64,000 bases of DNA from Aphrophora alni (Eukaryota > Arthropoda > Insecta > Hemiptera > Aphrophoridae), in NCBI GenBank assembly GCA_963513935.1, contig OY740768.1, positions 64,336,786-64,400,785 on the forward strand. The letters run 5' to 3'. This document shows, piece by piece, positions 25,691-40,048 of this stretch; position 1 is the first letter of the stretch; each line of letters starts with the position of its first letter. Made by a program: the position numbers and the translations under genes. Under the pieces are notes generated by a model. It ran no database searches and was not told the DNA's origin. It was given only the letters and a program-made list of their open reading frames with translations.

Positions 25691-26809
25691 GAAAGTAAAA
25701 CTTAATTATTACAGAATTGACATAGCATGACTTTAATCTGTATGGATATACTGTACCATATCAACTGTCAGCGGTTCAATGACTTTATTATGAAAATCAA
25801 TTAAAATCTGTACGAAATTTATACAGAGCGTAACTTTAGTTCTAAAAAATGAATATATTTTAAAATTATCTTACATGACAGTGTTGATGCACAAATCTAA
25901 AATATAACCATTTACCACTTAACAACAACAAAATCAATACACCAAAGTTTATATTTTTATAAAATTTTCCAACTTTTCCTAAAAACGTTTATTTTTAAGC
26001 AATTATATAACTTAAAATAAAATTATTGTTTACATGAAAACTCATTATTCAGTATATTTATAAGTTCAGAATTTTAACCTATAAATTAGACTAAAATAAT
26101 TAGAAAATAACAGTAGCAATTTTAAGACCAATTATTTTCAAATTTGTCACATAAAAACAAAATAGTCATGCATGAAACAACTATATACATATTATTGTAT
26201 CAGTATTTTACGTCCTGGGATTTGCGAAGGTAGTAATGATAAATTTACGTCTCGTTAAGTCTAGTCAAGTTAAACTGCCATGTATATTTATTTATCGGCC
26301 CCGGAGCACCAATTTGTGAGCTCCATTCTACGAGAAAGGTTAATCAATTTGTGATTGTTCGCTTTAAATATACATAGAACACGAAGGTCCCAAAACAGTA
26401 ATTACAGCACAACTTGGACTTTCTAATGACATTGTAAAGCATATTTTACATAGAATTTGAACGTGTTCACACTTATGATTTCAGAAAATTAAAACTGAAA
26501 CAATCAACACACATATATAATAAATTCAATACAATTCTGATTGGATTATTCAAGTAGTCACAAGGATTAATAGTATATATAAAATAAGTGCCCATTGCTT
26601 CATGGTTCTTTGTATTAAAATAAATGAAACCTCGCGTAAAATAAAATTAAGGTTTTTGCATTATTTTTTAAACCAAAATAAACTTAAAGGCGGTCAGTTT
26701 AATATTTTTAAATCTCCCAGTTTTTTTTACTACTTTCTCTCATATACATAGTATGGGCAAAGTTATGTGGTAAGTAAAAATATCGATGTCGCGTTGTTTC
26801 TGATATTTC
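25691..26809. other. AT-rich stretch, nothing recognised
   Basis: No supported feature. Confidence 0.5.
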
Positions 26810-27000
26810 AGTTTTGAGGCCCCTTGAGTCCAAATAAGTGGTTTTTTGAGTGAGGATACACGACTTGGGTAATTTCCATCCATGCAGTTTGTTTTTTGTT
26901 CCGGTCATGATATTTTTCAAGAGGAGATTTCCAAAACATATGTCGCTCTCTTTTTTACTCATGAAATTCTCAGTATCGAATTCCTCATACATTTCACTAT
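26810..27000 (-). pseudogene. MADF-domain relic (PIF/Harbinger-associated)
   Basis: One minus-strand frame reads MFWKSPLEKYHDRNKK then QTAWMEITQVVYPHSKNH. This matches the core of MADF domains (x-W-x-x-S-x-x-x-Y-x-D-R-N-x-K-x-x-A-W-x-E-I), a Myb-like DNA-binding fold found in insect regulators and in the accessory protein of PIF/Harbinger transposons. The N-terminal start (EFDTENF) is in another frame, so a frameshift separates the parts, and a stop follows soon after. A longer minus-strand frame over the same bases is not the coding one. Confidence 0.65.
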
Positions 27001-27239
27001 ACTACTTGTAACACTACGACACATGACACTTTTAAATAACCATGTAAAGTCCTCCATAGCCTACCACTTAACTACCACTGCTCCATTTGTTTTCATCTTT
27101 GACAAGACGCCGAGCGTCAGTGTCACCGCTGCGTTCGTAAGAAACTGTCGTCACTAAATTGGACGCGGGAGTACACACACCTGATGCTGAGGCGTGAGTC
27201 CAATATGCATTGCTCCATTTACTCAAATGTATCGTAGAA

Positions 27240-27285
27240 TCGCGACGTCAAAGTGACGCGTGACACTGATGTGCACCAGGCCTAA
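27240..27285 (-). mobile_element. Possible PIF/Harbinger terminal end
   Basis: On the minus strand the sequence begins TTA then GGCCTGGTGCACATCAGTG, followed by CGCGTCAC. GGCC(T)-GTGCAC-like ends next to a TWA trinucleotide fit PIF/Harbinger termini. A MADF relic on the same strand lies about 250 bases downstream. The opposite end was not found. Confidence 0.4.
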
Positions 27286-27369
27286 TCTGAACTTTCCCAG
27301 TGAAGATGACGCTTTCGTGATATATTGGTATTTATGATAAATACCGTTGGTACTTGGTGGAATTCCATG

Positions 27370-27900
27370 TTAAAGATTAATAAACCTTGCCGACCATAAT
27401 TTCGCTAGTTACAGCATTTTCAAGGCTGTAACAGACTAAGACAAATCCTTAATACAATAGCTGGGTATTCCCCGTTGTAAACCTAATTAAGGAATTGGGG
27501 AGAGGATAATGACCTGGTCATGGGTATAAGGAGTGCAAACTGCATAATCTAATTGCTCCTTTAAAATCAAAACCTTTTTTCTACTAACCACTCTATTAAT
27601 TTCAAAGTAGTTTATTTTTTTAGATTTATTACATACATGTAAAATATTAAAATTAGTATTTGAATAACAATCCAAAATGTTGTGCATTTTTAAATTGTTA
27701 GGAAAACTAGAGTCTTAATAGTCCAACAGCAAACTTCTATTATCTTCATCTAATCTAGGTTTAAAATTACGAACAGTTTGACCTAAATATGTGGCTTTAC
27801 AAGTAATATTCATATATTGATATATTGGTATTTGAAAATCAGAAGGAAAAAGGGGAGAAGGTATTGGGTGCAGTTGTATAATTTCATAAATGTGCGACAC
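27370..27900 (-). pseudogene. Penelope-like element 3' part (GIY-YIG endonuclease relic)
   Basis: On the minus strand, IPIYQYMNITCKATYLGQTV then RNFKPRLDEDN is the start of the GIY-YIG endonuclease domain that ends Penelope-like retroelement proteins. It is followed, after one stop codon, by NILHVCNKSKKINYFEIN and LILKEQLDYAVCTP, the usual C-terminal segment. The reverse transcriptase is missing (5' truncation). The 3' tail (27370-27486) contains ACAGCCTTGAAAATGC, AGCGAAA and GGTCGGC, matching the arms of the 4.2-4.7 kb element. Penelope-like elements insert by target-primed reverse transcription using this endonuclease. Confidence 0.75.
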
Positions 27901-28384
27901 AATTCTGCAGTAGTTGGACGCACACTATCTCAACACGAAGAGAAATGTAAAGAATTTTATAGGATGTGCCCTAAAAGTTTCTATTTCCTATTACAATTCG
28001 TGATTTCTTGAAAACGAAATTTTTTTAAGTGTGTATGTTAATTCGGCTGCAATGGTCTCCAGGCCTTACCTAACACGTCAGTTTTATGGTAGTCTTTCAG
28101 TTTATAATTCCACAAACAATGGTATTTCCTCTAAACATCTCGTCAATTTAAATTATCGTACGAAGAGATAGGTACAGCATGTTGCCTAATACATATATTA
28201 TATCTTATGATAGATGTAATTATATCGTACTGATATAAAAATGTCCAACCACTACAACATGATTTGAATGCACACTAACGATTCCTATCTTACAAGATAA
28301 TTACTAGATATCGCTTATATCGCTTACGACCTTCAGACATGTATCGTATCACAGATACTACAGTGTGGATCTGGCTTTAGTGTT

Positions 28385-29388
<1,004 letters not shown>

Positions 29389-29679
29389 GGCCATGTTGGA
29401 AACTAAAACTAAAACTAGCAACCTAAGAAAGGAACCCAGAATTAAAGCTATGGCTGCTCAGTCAAAATAACTAAGACTAAATTACAAACGTGATCAAAAT
29501 AAGGCATAAAAATACTCAAGACAAGAAATTATTTAACCACCATTTCCCACAAGGTCGTTGACATTCCTAATGTTGTATAGTTCTTCAACTTGTGGTTTCT
29601 TAGTCACGTTTGAATTTACTCTTCAGTTTTAATTATTGTAGGTTATTTTCTAGTTCTAGTTTTAGCTTCCAACATGGCC
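29389..29679. mobile_element. MITE of 291 bp with about 32-bp TIRs
   Basis: The ends are inverted copies starting GGCCATGTTGGAAACTAAAA (left) and GGCCATGTTGGAAGCTAAAA (right, reverse complement). No coding capacity. The flanks are TA-rich (ATA left, TTA right), compatible with a 3-bp TWA-type duplication but not identical. Confidence 0.7.
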
Positions 29680-30786
29680 TTAGGCTACTAGACGTTTCCA
29701 CAGTCTATATTTATCACTTGAAAACGGAGATTGATTTATACTCTCGAAAGGTCGCGTATTAGATTTTGTATATACAAAAACTAATGAAAATGTAGAATAC
29801 AAGAATGTTAACAATACACTATTATCCGATAACTTCAAAACCAGACTATTTATGTAAAATAAAACAATTATAATTTTACTATAAAAGTGCATGTAGCATT
29901 GCTAGTTCTATTCAACTCTAGAGTTCACATTTTATTTTATTTTACACAGTAAAATAAACTGTTCAAAAACATAGCACTAAATTTCATTTAGAAAATAAAA
30001 ATAATATCTTTTGCTGCACAATTTTGTATATCTGAATTTTTGTTAATGTATTTCTTATGGGAGGTAAGTTAGTACTTCTTAATAACATCTATATTTAAAT
30101 ATACCCTAAGCTTGTTTCGACTTTGTCATAAACTCTTTCTAAGCGAATTGGGATGAATGAAGTTTTTAATGTCGTAACGGTAACGGTAATTTTGTTGACT
30201 TCAGATTTTGCACACTAATTTTGCCATTAATATTGATAAATCTCTTATAACAGCTTCTTGAACGATTTTGTTTGTTTGTTTTTTTACCGATAATGAATTA
30301 TTTATTGTTTGATATTTATTGGAGAGGTTACATCTATGGAATATTTTATCAAACAGTTAGATTATAGGGTGTGTTGAAGTAATTTTGAATTTTGGTCTCA
30401 CGAAATTTTACATCCAAATTTTAAGTTCTCAAATACATAAAAATAAAATATTTAAAATATATTTTTTCACCAATCATATAAGTTTATACAAACTACGTAG
30501 CCTATACTTTATATAAAAATAAAATATTTATAATAACATAAACGTCTACGAATATATGAATAGAGTCAATAACCACATAACAATATACCGTGTTTCATAG
30601 CGAATATTAACTTGTTTTGAACCGCTTAAATAACATAATTAACCAAGCATTTGATGAGTTTAATCCCAAGAGTGAAGAGTGTTAAGCAATATAACATCAA
30701 GGTCTACAAGCGTTCTGTTATAATAAATATAGTGTTGTGGATCACATTGGCAATGATATTAAACTCTCAATAATCCTGCAATAAAT
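29680..30786. other. AT-rich stretch, nothing recognised
   Basis: No supported feature. Confidence 0.5.
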
Positions 30787-30813
30787 ATTACACAAACTTT
30801 CTCAAACACCCAC
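30787..30813 (+). repeat. Shared element end, copy 2
   Basis: TTACACAAACTTTCTCAAAC followed by ACCCAC, a variant of the block at 24926 and 57315. Confidence 0.45.
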
Positions 30814-33299
30814 AAAAAAATTAACTTAAATCGACATTTTTGAAGAATTTTTGAATCAGTACCAAAGACTTTGATATAACTTTACTTACAAATTAGTCTT
30901 TATAACACAAACAAAACATATTTGTCTCCATCTTCCCAAAAATCTACGTTTGGGAGGGGAAATCAACCATGGACACCGTCGAAGTTGTTTACGAATACCA
31001 AAGCAAGTCTTGATTTCAAAACATACTCACCCAACTCTGTGGACAAATGAATATGATCAATTAGTTGAAGATAATACCTATAGATAGTACTGTGCACATT
31101 ATTGTCTATAACATAACATATTCCTTTGAATAAGTTCTCACCGATAATAAGTACAAAGAATGCATAATTCTTTTAATCTATTACAGAGGAAATAGCAAAA
31201 GATATGGTGTACTTAGCACTTGTACCTATTCATTTGTCAACGTTAGCACTTTTCATTTTGTATCTTCTTATTCGAGTTAAATATGTGGTAAAGGAAATTT
31301 TCGTTATTTGTTTATTATGCTTTAAACATTTAAACAAAACATAAATTTACATCACTGTATCATAAATACGCCCTAGTATATTACTCAACTAAATTTTTTT
31401 AACGACGATGATCGAAGTGCAATTTTCATTTTTATTACTTTTGAACAGTAATTTTCTATTACTGTACTTGTAATATCCACAATTAAAGTTCCAAATTTCG
31501 TTCAGTACTTGTCCCCAAATTTTGTATAACCAACATTTTTAACCATACATTTTTTAAAAAGACAAACCTACAACAAACAAAGAACAGTGTGGGGAATGAG
31601 GGGTGAGAAACTTGCCTAACCACATTTACATACACAGATATATGAAAGAACAGTTGGGAGTAAGGTGGAGTGGGGATGTTCGGTCAAGGCTTCTTCTTTT
31701 GTTTGTTGTAGAGCTATTATCCACTGAGATGAAGGAAGTTTCACAAAGAAAGGTCAATACTAGGTGGGAGATGATAGGTGATATCGTAACGAGTAAAATA
31801 TTTCTTTGAGATTTTGTTTAGAACTGTTCACTTTCCGTCGTCCACCCATATGTTTTTTCACAAAAATATTTATAAACCGGGACTCATGTGCATAGGCATG
31901 TCTTAAGTATTTATCTGTTTGCTCAGTCTCATGGTGCAGTTAAATGTATTAGTCCCATGTGTGCAGTGTATTATGTACACGAAAGTAATATGTAAAAAAT
32001 GATATAGATTTTCATGAAATATTTAACAAATGCCATTTTGGAAAAAAAAATCGAAAATTCGTTTTACTTGGTACTCAATTAGTACACGTGTAAAATAAGT
32101 TAGGAAAAACACACATGTTCAGACAACGGGCGAACAGACGGAAAACGAAGTGTTTCTTAACAGTGTCCATAATATATTGTAGTCCAAAAGGTGTCCCCTA
32201 TGATCTCCCACTGTATTCACTTTTCTTCCTGAAACACCTTGCCCAGATGATAATGTCACAATGCGTGTGGAACGAATATGGCTTTTAAAAAACAAAACAT
32301 AGAAGCCGTACTTTCATTTTGAAAATCTGAAGTAGTAAGTCAGCCTAATATGATGTTAGAAATGTTAAAGGAGTTCACGTCACAATGCCATATACTCGTA
32401 TATGCTGCCAATCCTCATGTAGAAGGACGCTATTTTCAAATAAAATCCTATTACACGTAACACAAAATATTTCTTTTTTTTTAGACCACACTGTGCATAT
32501 GAAATCACATAAGCCAGACGTCACTTCAATTATTCAGTTCCATTAAATGTGCTAAAAAGGACAACATAACATGAGTGTTGTGGTTAACCTGGTTATGAAA
32601 TAACATATTCTATGGATCTACATTCCATTACGTAGAGAGTTAAATGAAACAAGAATCAATTATTAAAGTATTTATTTTATTTCTACCCGCATTAGGTCAT
32701 TACAAAATAATGGGGAAAGTAGTTCTTAACACAATGACAATGAATTTTCATTTTATTACTTAACATATCAATAGAAAATTTAATTATAAGCGTCATTCCA
32801 TTTGTTTTTGTTCAAACCCGCAGTCGCTTTCACAGCCAGGACATGTAACTTTCAACGTTTTCTTCTTTACGTCTTTGATATTCAATTAAAGCCGATTTTA
32901 GAATGTTGACTTCTTTAGAACCATTTAACCAACTAATTAGCTATTTAAAATAATGATTAACCTTACTCTATTGGGGAGTAATATTTTTACAAGATTAATA
33001 TAGGTTTAAAACGAATGTTTTGAAAACTAAAAATGCAAAAATTTGTCTTACGGTAAAAACACAAACGGAGACGGTAAATTTTGGACTAAACACGAATTTT
33101 TGACTAGTTTTTGTAAAACAGTAAACAGTATAAGTGCAATTTATGTACTCGTATTTCCTCTTATTTCATGAACATATCAGGTATCCCAAAAGTCACAACC
33201 ACTCCCTTTCTAACTTTTGAATGTGTCTTTCGAAATGGAGTAAATCGAAGAAAGTGAAATAAAGAGTACTGGACACGAGAAGATGTCATCCAGTCTGTA
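30814..33299. other. Stretch with nothing recognised
   Basis: No gene supported. The 207-base open frame at 31603-31809 has no family resemblance and no splice context I trust. A sequence near 33174-33190 (ATCAGGTATCCCAAAAGTC) is similar, in inverted orientation, to one near 35367-35385. Confidence 0.45.
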
Positions 33300-33720
33300 T
33301 TAGGTGAAAAGAAATTATTCGTGAATATAATAAAGCTCGTGGAGAAGACGCAAGAGTTGATTAGAGAATCTACGTGTATCTGGCAAGGGATATACACAGC
33401 GTTATTAAAACAATATGGGAGGATGAGGAAATATGAGAGGAATGATCTGTTGCTCATATATGATCCACATTTAAGAGACAGCAGCAAAATAAAATGTCCA
33501 AATTATAGAGGAATAGTTCTCTTGAGTTGAGTTTATAAAGTTCTGGCTCTTACAATAAACGAGGAGAGTGAGACAACAATAGGACACTGTAATTTTCGAT
33601 CTGACCGATCTACAATAAACGACATGTTCATCCTGAGGGCTGTTCTGTAAAAATGTTACGAGTACAATATTAATGTACAACCACTTAACAAAGATTTAAA
33701 GCTAGCTAATGATAAAGTGA
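33300..33720 (+). pseudogene. LINE reverse transcriptase fragment
   Basis: Translation shows IKCPNYRGIVLLS, a stop, VYKVLALTINEESETTIGHC, NFRSDRSTINDMFILRAVL, a stop, then KCYEYNINV. This is the RT1-RT3 order of non-LTR retrotransposon reverse transcriptases (N-Y-R-G-I-x-L-L-S, then the G-F-R-x-x-R-S-T block, and the C-x-E-Y-N block before the catalytic F-x-D). The catalytic segment is not present; a long GA microsatellite begins just beyond. At least two nonsense changes make it non-functional. Confidence 0.75.
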
Positions 33721-33780
33721 GAACAGGACATCTGCAGAACTTGGTTATAACATGCAATTAATATTTTTTATTAAGATAAC

Positions 33781-33936
<156 letters not shown>

Positions 33937-34489
33937 TCAGATACAAGGAAATCAGCTCTTTTAAGATATTGGAATGAATTGAGACACAAAGAGATCTACC
34001 AGACTTACTTAATATTTTTACAACAGATTCTCGATCAGGTATAAAGACTATATGGTTGCAAGACATGAAACTTTCTTTGTGCAGTTTATTAAAAGTTACA
34101 TATCCAGTAATTTGGATTTGGAGGTTAACAGCTAAAAGACCAAATAAATGCTATAAAATAGACAAACACGCTTTAGAAGAGCTTTGCAATGTGATCCTTT
34201 TAATTTCCTAGGCACAGAAGAATTTATTAAATACTTCCTTAATGCCACCGAATCATTATTAAGGATTACATTATACATTGAAAGAAATCAGCGAAAGTTT
34301 TGCTGTAGGGAGTAGATGGTATGCTTCTTTGTAAACTATGTTCAGAAATAAAAACAAGCCAAGGAAGCTTAAATTCACCATAAGTAAAACTGCGCTAACA
34401 CCTGCAATATAGGTTATGACAAATAAATCAAACTAGTACATGAAAACACAAGATACTTGTAAAGATATTTGGACTAATAAAAAATACTG

Positions 34490-34800
34490 AAGAGTACAGA
34501 ATAAAGTATAGAAACAGAAATTAAAGAACTGTACAACGAACCTAACACACTGGCTTTGGTCAAAGCTGAAAGATTGAGACTTCTTGAATACACTCAAGGG
34601 AAATGATGAGGAGAGAAGTCCCAAGAAAGTATTAGAAGAAAGGTTACCTAGGAAGGAAGGCGAGGAAGAGTGACTGAATGATTTTAACAAGGTTCGGAGT
34701 GACAAGTTAAGAGGAGATGATACTGCTATCGGTTGTTGTGGAGCCACAAAACAAGGACTACCTAGGGCTGCAGCGCCACGGGGTGAGGTAAGGTAATATC
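34490..34800 (+). pseudogene. LINE C-terminal fragment
   Basis: Frames read TEIKELYNEPNTLALVKAE then RLRLL, and, after a frameshift, GNDEERSPKKVLEERL and PRKEG. This is the I-x-x-L-Y...R-L-R-W-L-G-H...R-x-P-K-K-V-L block that closes many insect LINE proteins. It is probably the same insertion as the RT fragment at 33300, with the middle decayed. The minus-strand 147-codon frame over it is a shadow. Confidence 0.65.
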
Positions 34801-36002
34801 TATACACACAAAAATCGTGAAAATCCGCATGTAAGAACATTATTATGTTCCTTATATTAAAAAAAAAAATGGTCAAATCAAATATTTTAAATAGTAACTC
34901 CTATTGAGTGATACTTAACTTTAAAAAGAATAACGGTTAGAGAAAAGCTTGGCAAACCAAAGGTTTGTTAATGTCTAAAATAGCGGTCAATTGAAATTTA
35001 AAATAAAAGCTACGTACTCATAATGTTTACTGAAACAAGGCTTTGGTGATAAACCCTGGATTGTTACTGACTGATCTATCCATTGTCATCAATTCATTTC
35101 AAGCTTCAATAAAAAATTAGGATACATTGCTCTAATTTTAAATTTAACTTTGCTGTCATTTTTAAATAAGGCCACATCAATACCTTTGGTATGCATGGTT
35201 TTTCTCTACTCTTTATTATGAGTACTTTTAAATGTTGTATTGTTTCTACAAAAAATTTGTGGTACACAAAATTGCCCTAGATTCAAAACATTAGCTTTTT
35301 TGATGTAATACGTTTTCCGAAATCACGTTTTATATATTCACTCGTTCAAAATTTAGACGGAACAGGACTTTTGGGACATCTGGTATATTTTCGTATGCAC
35401 AACCTGAATGAACATGTGGACCTGACAAAAGTTTGACTTTCACCAATGCCTTTGTTTCAGAAAGGTCTTGAAACAACTGCAGAAATATTTTCTATTGGTG
35501 ATGGAAACTTCCAGATGGTGCAAGATTGTATTGTAAAAACACTATAAAAACATTTCGTAAACTCTAAAATTCATTATTTAAAAATTATACAGATGAGTAT
35601 TTTAAGTGTAAGTCTGGAGTTATGAGATTACTGCAGTATTAGTCTGGAGGGAAAGGGGTTCAGACTTACTTCTTAAAGTCATAAATCTTTATTAAACAAA
35701 GGTAAAAGAATATCAGCAGACAACTACATAGTGCTAAACTAGTTTCCCTACGGAAGTTTAGGGAAAACTATTATTTAGTGGTTGTATGGAATAGCCAAAC
35801 TGATTTATACACGTAGGCTACATGTTTTACCTCAAATTTAGGAATTGAGAACATGGTTTGTTTCATGAGTTCAAAGTTCAAAATATTATTTTTGACTGTA
35901 TGGTCAGTATTTTTTTATCAACAGAGATTTAGCATTAAGTGTACAATTATGATCTGCACATTTTTATATAATTTACGATATTTTTAGTTGATCCCCCCCC
36001 CC
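34801..36002. other. Stretch with nothing recognised
   Basis: No supported gene. A C10 tract sits at about 35993-36002, next to the start of a repeat copy. Confidence 0.45.
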
Positions 36003-36335
36003 GTTTAACGGTAAAAAACCTCTCTGTCATCAACGCATTATAAAAAAGTAAGAAAATAACATAAAATAAAGACACCTAACCCTTGAATAATCTAATAGCG
36101 TCAGGGTCGGAAAAGAACAAGAATTGATCAAGAGACACCTGTTAATAGTGATAAAAGAGATCTACTCAAAACCACATTAAAAAAAGTTAAGATCCAGTTA
36201 CGTTCCAAAATTTTACTCACTAAAATGAGCAACTGAGGATATTTGTAGTTGAATTATAATATTATGAGCACCCATTTTGAAACTCACGAACGATTTTGCC
36301 GATTAAAAAACTTGTGCTAAAACCAACCTATGTAC
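36003..36335 (+). repeat. Unclassified interspersed repeat, copy 2
   Basis: It begins GTTTAACGGTAAAAAACCTC, contains TAATAGCGTCAGGGTCGG followed by AAAAGAAC, and further on CATTTTGAAACT...CGAACGATTTTGCCGATTAA. The same blocks, in the same order, occur at 49.9, 57.0 and 58.1-58.8 kb. No protein. Confidence 0.65.
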
Positions 36336-39300
36336 CAAACCTGTGTACAATATCTAACAAGAACTGCGTTCTCAAACTACTAACTACCAGATTCATAACA
36401 ATTCTAGTTTTTAAAAACCAATTAAAACTCAGATTTTCAGGTCGGGACTAGCACACACTTCATATGCCTGGTCTTCATTCTTACCATAAGGCCCTTTTTA
36501 ATAGCTCATATTTCTTGTGAAAATTCGTAATAAAACATGCAGAACTCAAACAATAAAATCTTAGAGATAGATTTATCGTAACAATCAAAATTCTGGATCC
36601 GTAAAAATAAAGATGACTACCACAATATATTTGAGAAGAAATAATAAAATAAGATGTTTCCACTACTAAATTGTTTCAATCAATTATACATTTTGTAACG
36701 ACACACCAGAGTCCACACATTTGAAATACCTTCTGTAAGAGCTAACTTTCTATTTTACTTGACAGATATCCGCGTTGTATTCATGTCTTGTTCCCAGAAC
36801 CAACTGTAACACGGGTTCCTAGACACAATGATGTAAAGTCTGGTCTTACTAAAGAACAGAACATGTTTCTGTCGTTCCTACCTTTCTGAAAATAAGTCAA
36901 GCTTAGTCACGTTATTGACACGCTAAAAAATGTTGCCGGCCAATTTTTTTTCATGTAGATGGGGATGAAAGAGGAAATAGCACCGCCGTAAGCGAATTTT
37001 TAACAAATTAGTAACAAACATATTCTGTACTGCATTCCAATCGATGTCCTAAAAATATACAGGAAATGTATGTTTGATGAAAATCTGTTAAAAACAAAAA
37101 TAATAGTTTTAACCTCCATTTTGATTTTTCAACTTAGTGTTTATTTTTATAAGTTTATAATAGTTCTTTTTTCATTATTTTATATGGTAAAATAAAAATT
37201 TAAAACATTTAATGTAAGATGGGATTTTAAAAATTTTGAATGGCTATTATGAAACTTTTGAACGGAATTTGTTGTTTAACCATCTTTAAATGAAAGACTT
37301 TTTATCTAACTAAGAAAATCGGAAAAGATTTCTAGGAGTTAGAAAGAAGACTAAATTTATCATATAAAGAGTAATTCTAATAACTTGATTGTATTACAAC
37401 AGCTTGATTGAGAATGATGCAGTAAAAACCAATATCACGAAATCAAATAGGTTATGGAGAATCTCCTAAAATATTATTTTTCGTTTTTAGATGTAGGTTA
37501 ATTTAAAATCAGAGTAGTCAGTCTAAATCTTAAATTTCAAATGTAAACATGAGTCAAATGTGCCTTAATTTAAACCACAAATCAAACCAAAGATTTCGAC
37601 CCAAAAAAGTGTAATATCTCTTTCAAATTGGCGGCACAAAATATTTGCAATTATTGGCTTAATGTTAGTCACTATCTTGACTATCAAAGTTGATGAAATG
37701 TGAGATGCCAGTCGGACCATGTAACATTTCGAAAATTAACAAAACTGTAACAAGAAGACTGCTAAAAATAGGCCTATCATTTTTCAAATATCCTATTCAA
37801 AACTGTAAGATAGAAAAATATTTTTAATATGAAACAATTTGATTTTAAATTGCCTTTAAAATTAGGTATAACTTTACCTAATTTGCCATTTATAATTTTT
37901 AAGTACGGGTATTTCAATGTTTTTTTTTTTTTTTAAGTTGGAGTTTGGGGGATTATGAATAAATTTTCTAAAAAGTGGTAATGTCGTATATTGATTTAAA
38001 GCTCGCTTAATAGCGATTCTTTATTTTAATGTTATTGTTTTTATGCCACGATTAAAATAGTCAATTTACAGAAAATCATAATCCTATATTGCAAATAATT
38101 TGGTTCGCCATTTTGAAATGGTAAGAAATATTGAATAAAATAATTTTAGTAAAAATCAACGCTTTCTTAAGGATCCGTGGATAGTTAGTGGTCTGAAGAA
38201 TTTCCATACGAACTAAAACAAATTACCGACACGAGAGTATAGTACTGGAATTATAAGTTATTTCACATGTGTATAAGTTAGGCGAGGCCTCTGAAACTAT
38301 GTATGACTGAACTGCGTTGGTACTAATTGTTAGCGACCATCAACGTGTTTTATATTTTTAGTAATTAGTCTGCCTCTAACTCTTATTTTTGCTAGGGTTA
38401 TTTTAAACACACGCTTTCATTTATCAAACTGATTAAATAGTACCTAAAATATCAAACCTATTTTTTTAAAAACATTATTATACTCTATGAGCGAATGTTT
38501 TAAAACGCTAAAGTTATAAAAGTAAATGGGTTAAGTAAACTCTAACTACTTATATTTATTTTATTTTTTTAAATGACGGTGTACAGAGAAGTCATTATGT
38601 ACGTGTATAGTTTTATTTAATAAAAATCTAGACATAGGTACATAATAACGATACAAAACCGTATAAAACCTTAAACAAACAAATATAAATCACATAAACC
38701 TAACTTCAGAATTTAATTGTTATTAAAACGAGGATTCTAACAAATGGCTAACCTTTAACCGGACACAATTGTAACCCTAAGTGACATTTGGTTTAATGCC
38801 ATCGCTGCGGAGAAATCGATCGGACGTCGGACGACCGTCATGATTGAATTGTCAGCTTTATAACTTACACTGTAGGGTGGGGAGGGGAAACGTCGCACTT
38901 TCAACCCCAAGACGGAAATAAATATGAAGTGAAGGAGTGGAGGAGTGGAGGAAAGGCGCCAGATAAGAACATTATGTTTGCTTCAGCTTTACAATAATGG
39001 CCTTTAAATATTAACATCATACGTGTAGTTGATAAATATTGGATTATACATCATACGTGCCGCACTAGGCTATATTTAGACTTTAACGGTGGGTTATAAA
39101 GGTTTCCGACAACGCCAACGTTAAGAAACGGATGAGATACAGAATAAACAGGTCCCCCCTCAAGTTACCTTATCAATAATTTTCTTAGCTCCGAATAATC
39201 ACACGTAAGACCATTTTATTTAAGTTAGGTAACTCAGAAACATGGTCCATTTTGTTTTTCACATATAAAACAGAAATGATACCTTATTTTAAAGGTGTTT

Positions 39301-40017
39301 TTAAACAAAAATCAAATATGACTGTCAAATAAAATTAGGAGGTATAAGTTAAATTGAGGTCAATTAAAAAAGTGGAAAAACTTTCTCTAAAATATTACAT
39401 TAATTACTAATAATAATATGTAATAACAATTAATGTTCAAACTGTCCTCGATTAACTTGAGGATCTTAGCAGTACATTTTGTTTATTGTCTGTGTTTACA
39501 GTAAAACAAATCGTTTTGGAAACCCGTCAAACTTGATGAGATCCTGCTGAAAAATCACATCTGATTCACTATACACCGAAATTTAATTTACAAAACTTAT
39601 GACAAATTATATCCACCCTTATTAATTCTAAAATGAACTAACAAAGTACTAATTGACAAAACAACTCAATTCAGTCAAATCTTACATAAAAACCTTTTCC
39701 TTCCAAACAATTAAACAATCGCTTTCAGTCCGTCACTACTAATCGAAAATCCGTAACGGGTTTTAAAAAGAAAACATGTCATATTCTGATAAAAAAATCA
39801 AAAAATCTACAAGTGAACCATCCTTTTCTCTGTTCCAAAATTTTGAATTTCTGTCACTGGAATATATTCATGTTTACAGTTGTTTAAGTGTTTTTTTTAA
39901 AAAGATTAGGGAACTAATTTTCCTATTAATCATATAAATATCATTGCGGTAGACAACGATCTTTCTAAATTATAAGACCGAGAATAGAGTTACTATTACT
40001 ATGCTGTTCCCTAATAA
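36336..40017. other. AT-rich stretch, nothing recognised
   Basis: No gene supported. T-runs occur near 37919-37935. A less AT-rich piece at 38790-38960 contains a purine-rich GGAGTGGAGGAGTGGAGGA imperfect repeat but no recognisable coding. Confidence 0.45.
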
Positions 40018-40048
40018 AAAAAGGAAGCAAAACCTATTAAAACATTAA

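Noticed and set aside
33161..33487. 108-codon minus-strand frame
   Set aside because: It is antisense to the LINE reverse transcriptase fragment and has no family features.
34433..34876. 147-codon minus-strand frame
   Set aside because: It lies antisense to a recognisable LINE C-terminal fragment.
38790..38960. GC-richer segment as a promoter or exon
   Set aside because: Frames are closed and the purine-rich part is a simple imperfect repeat.
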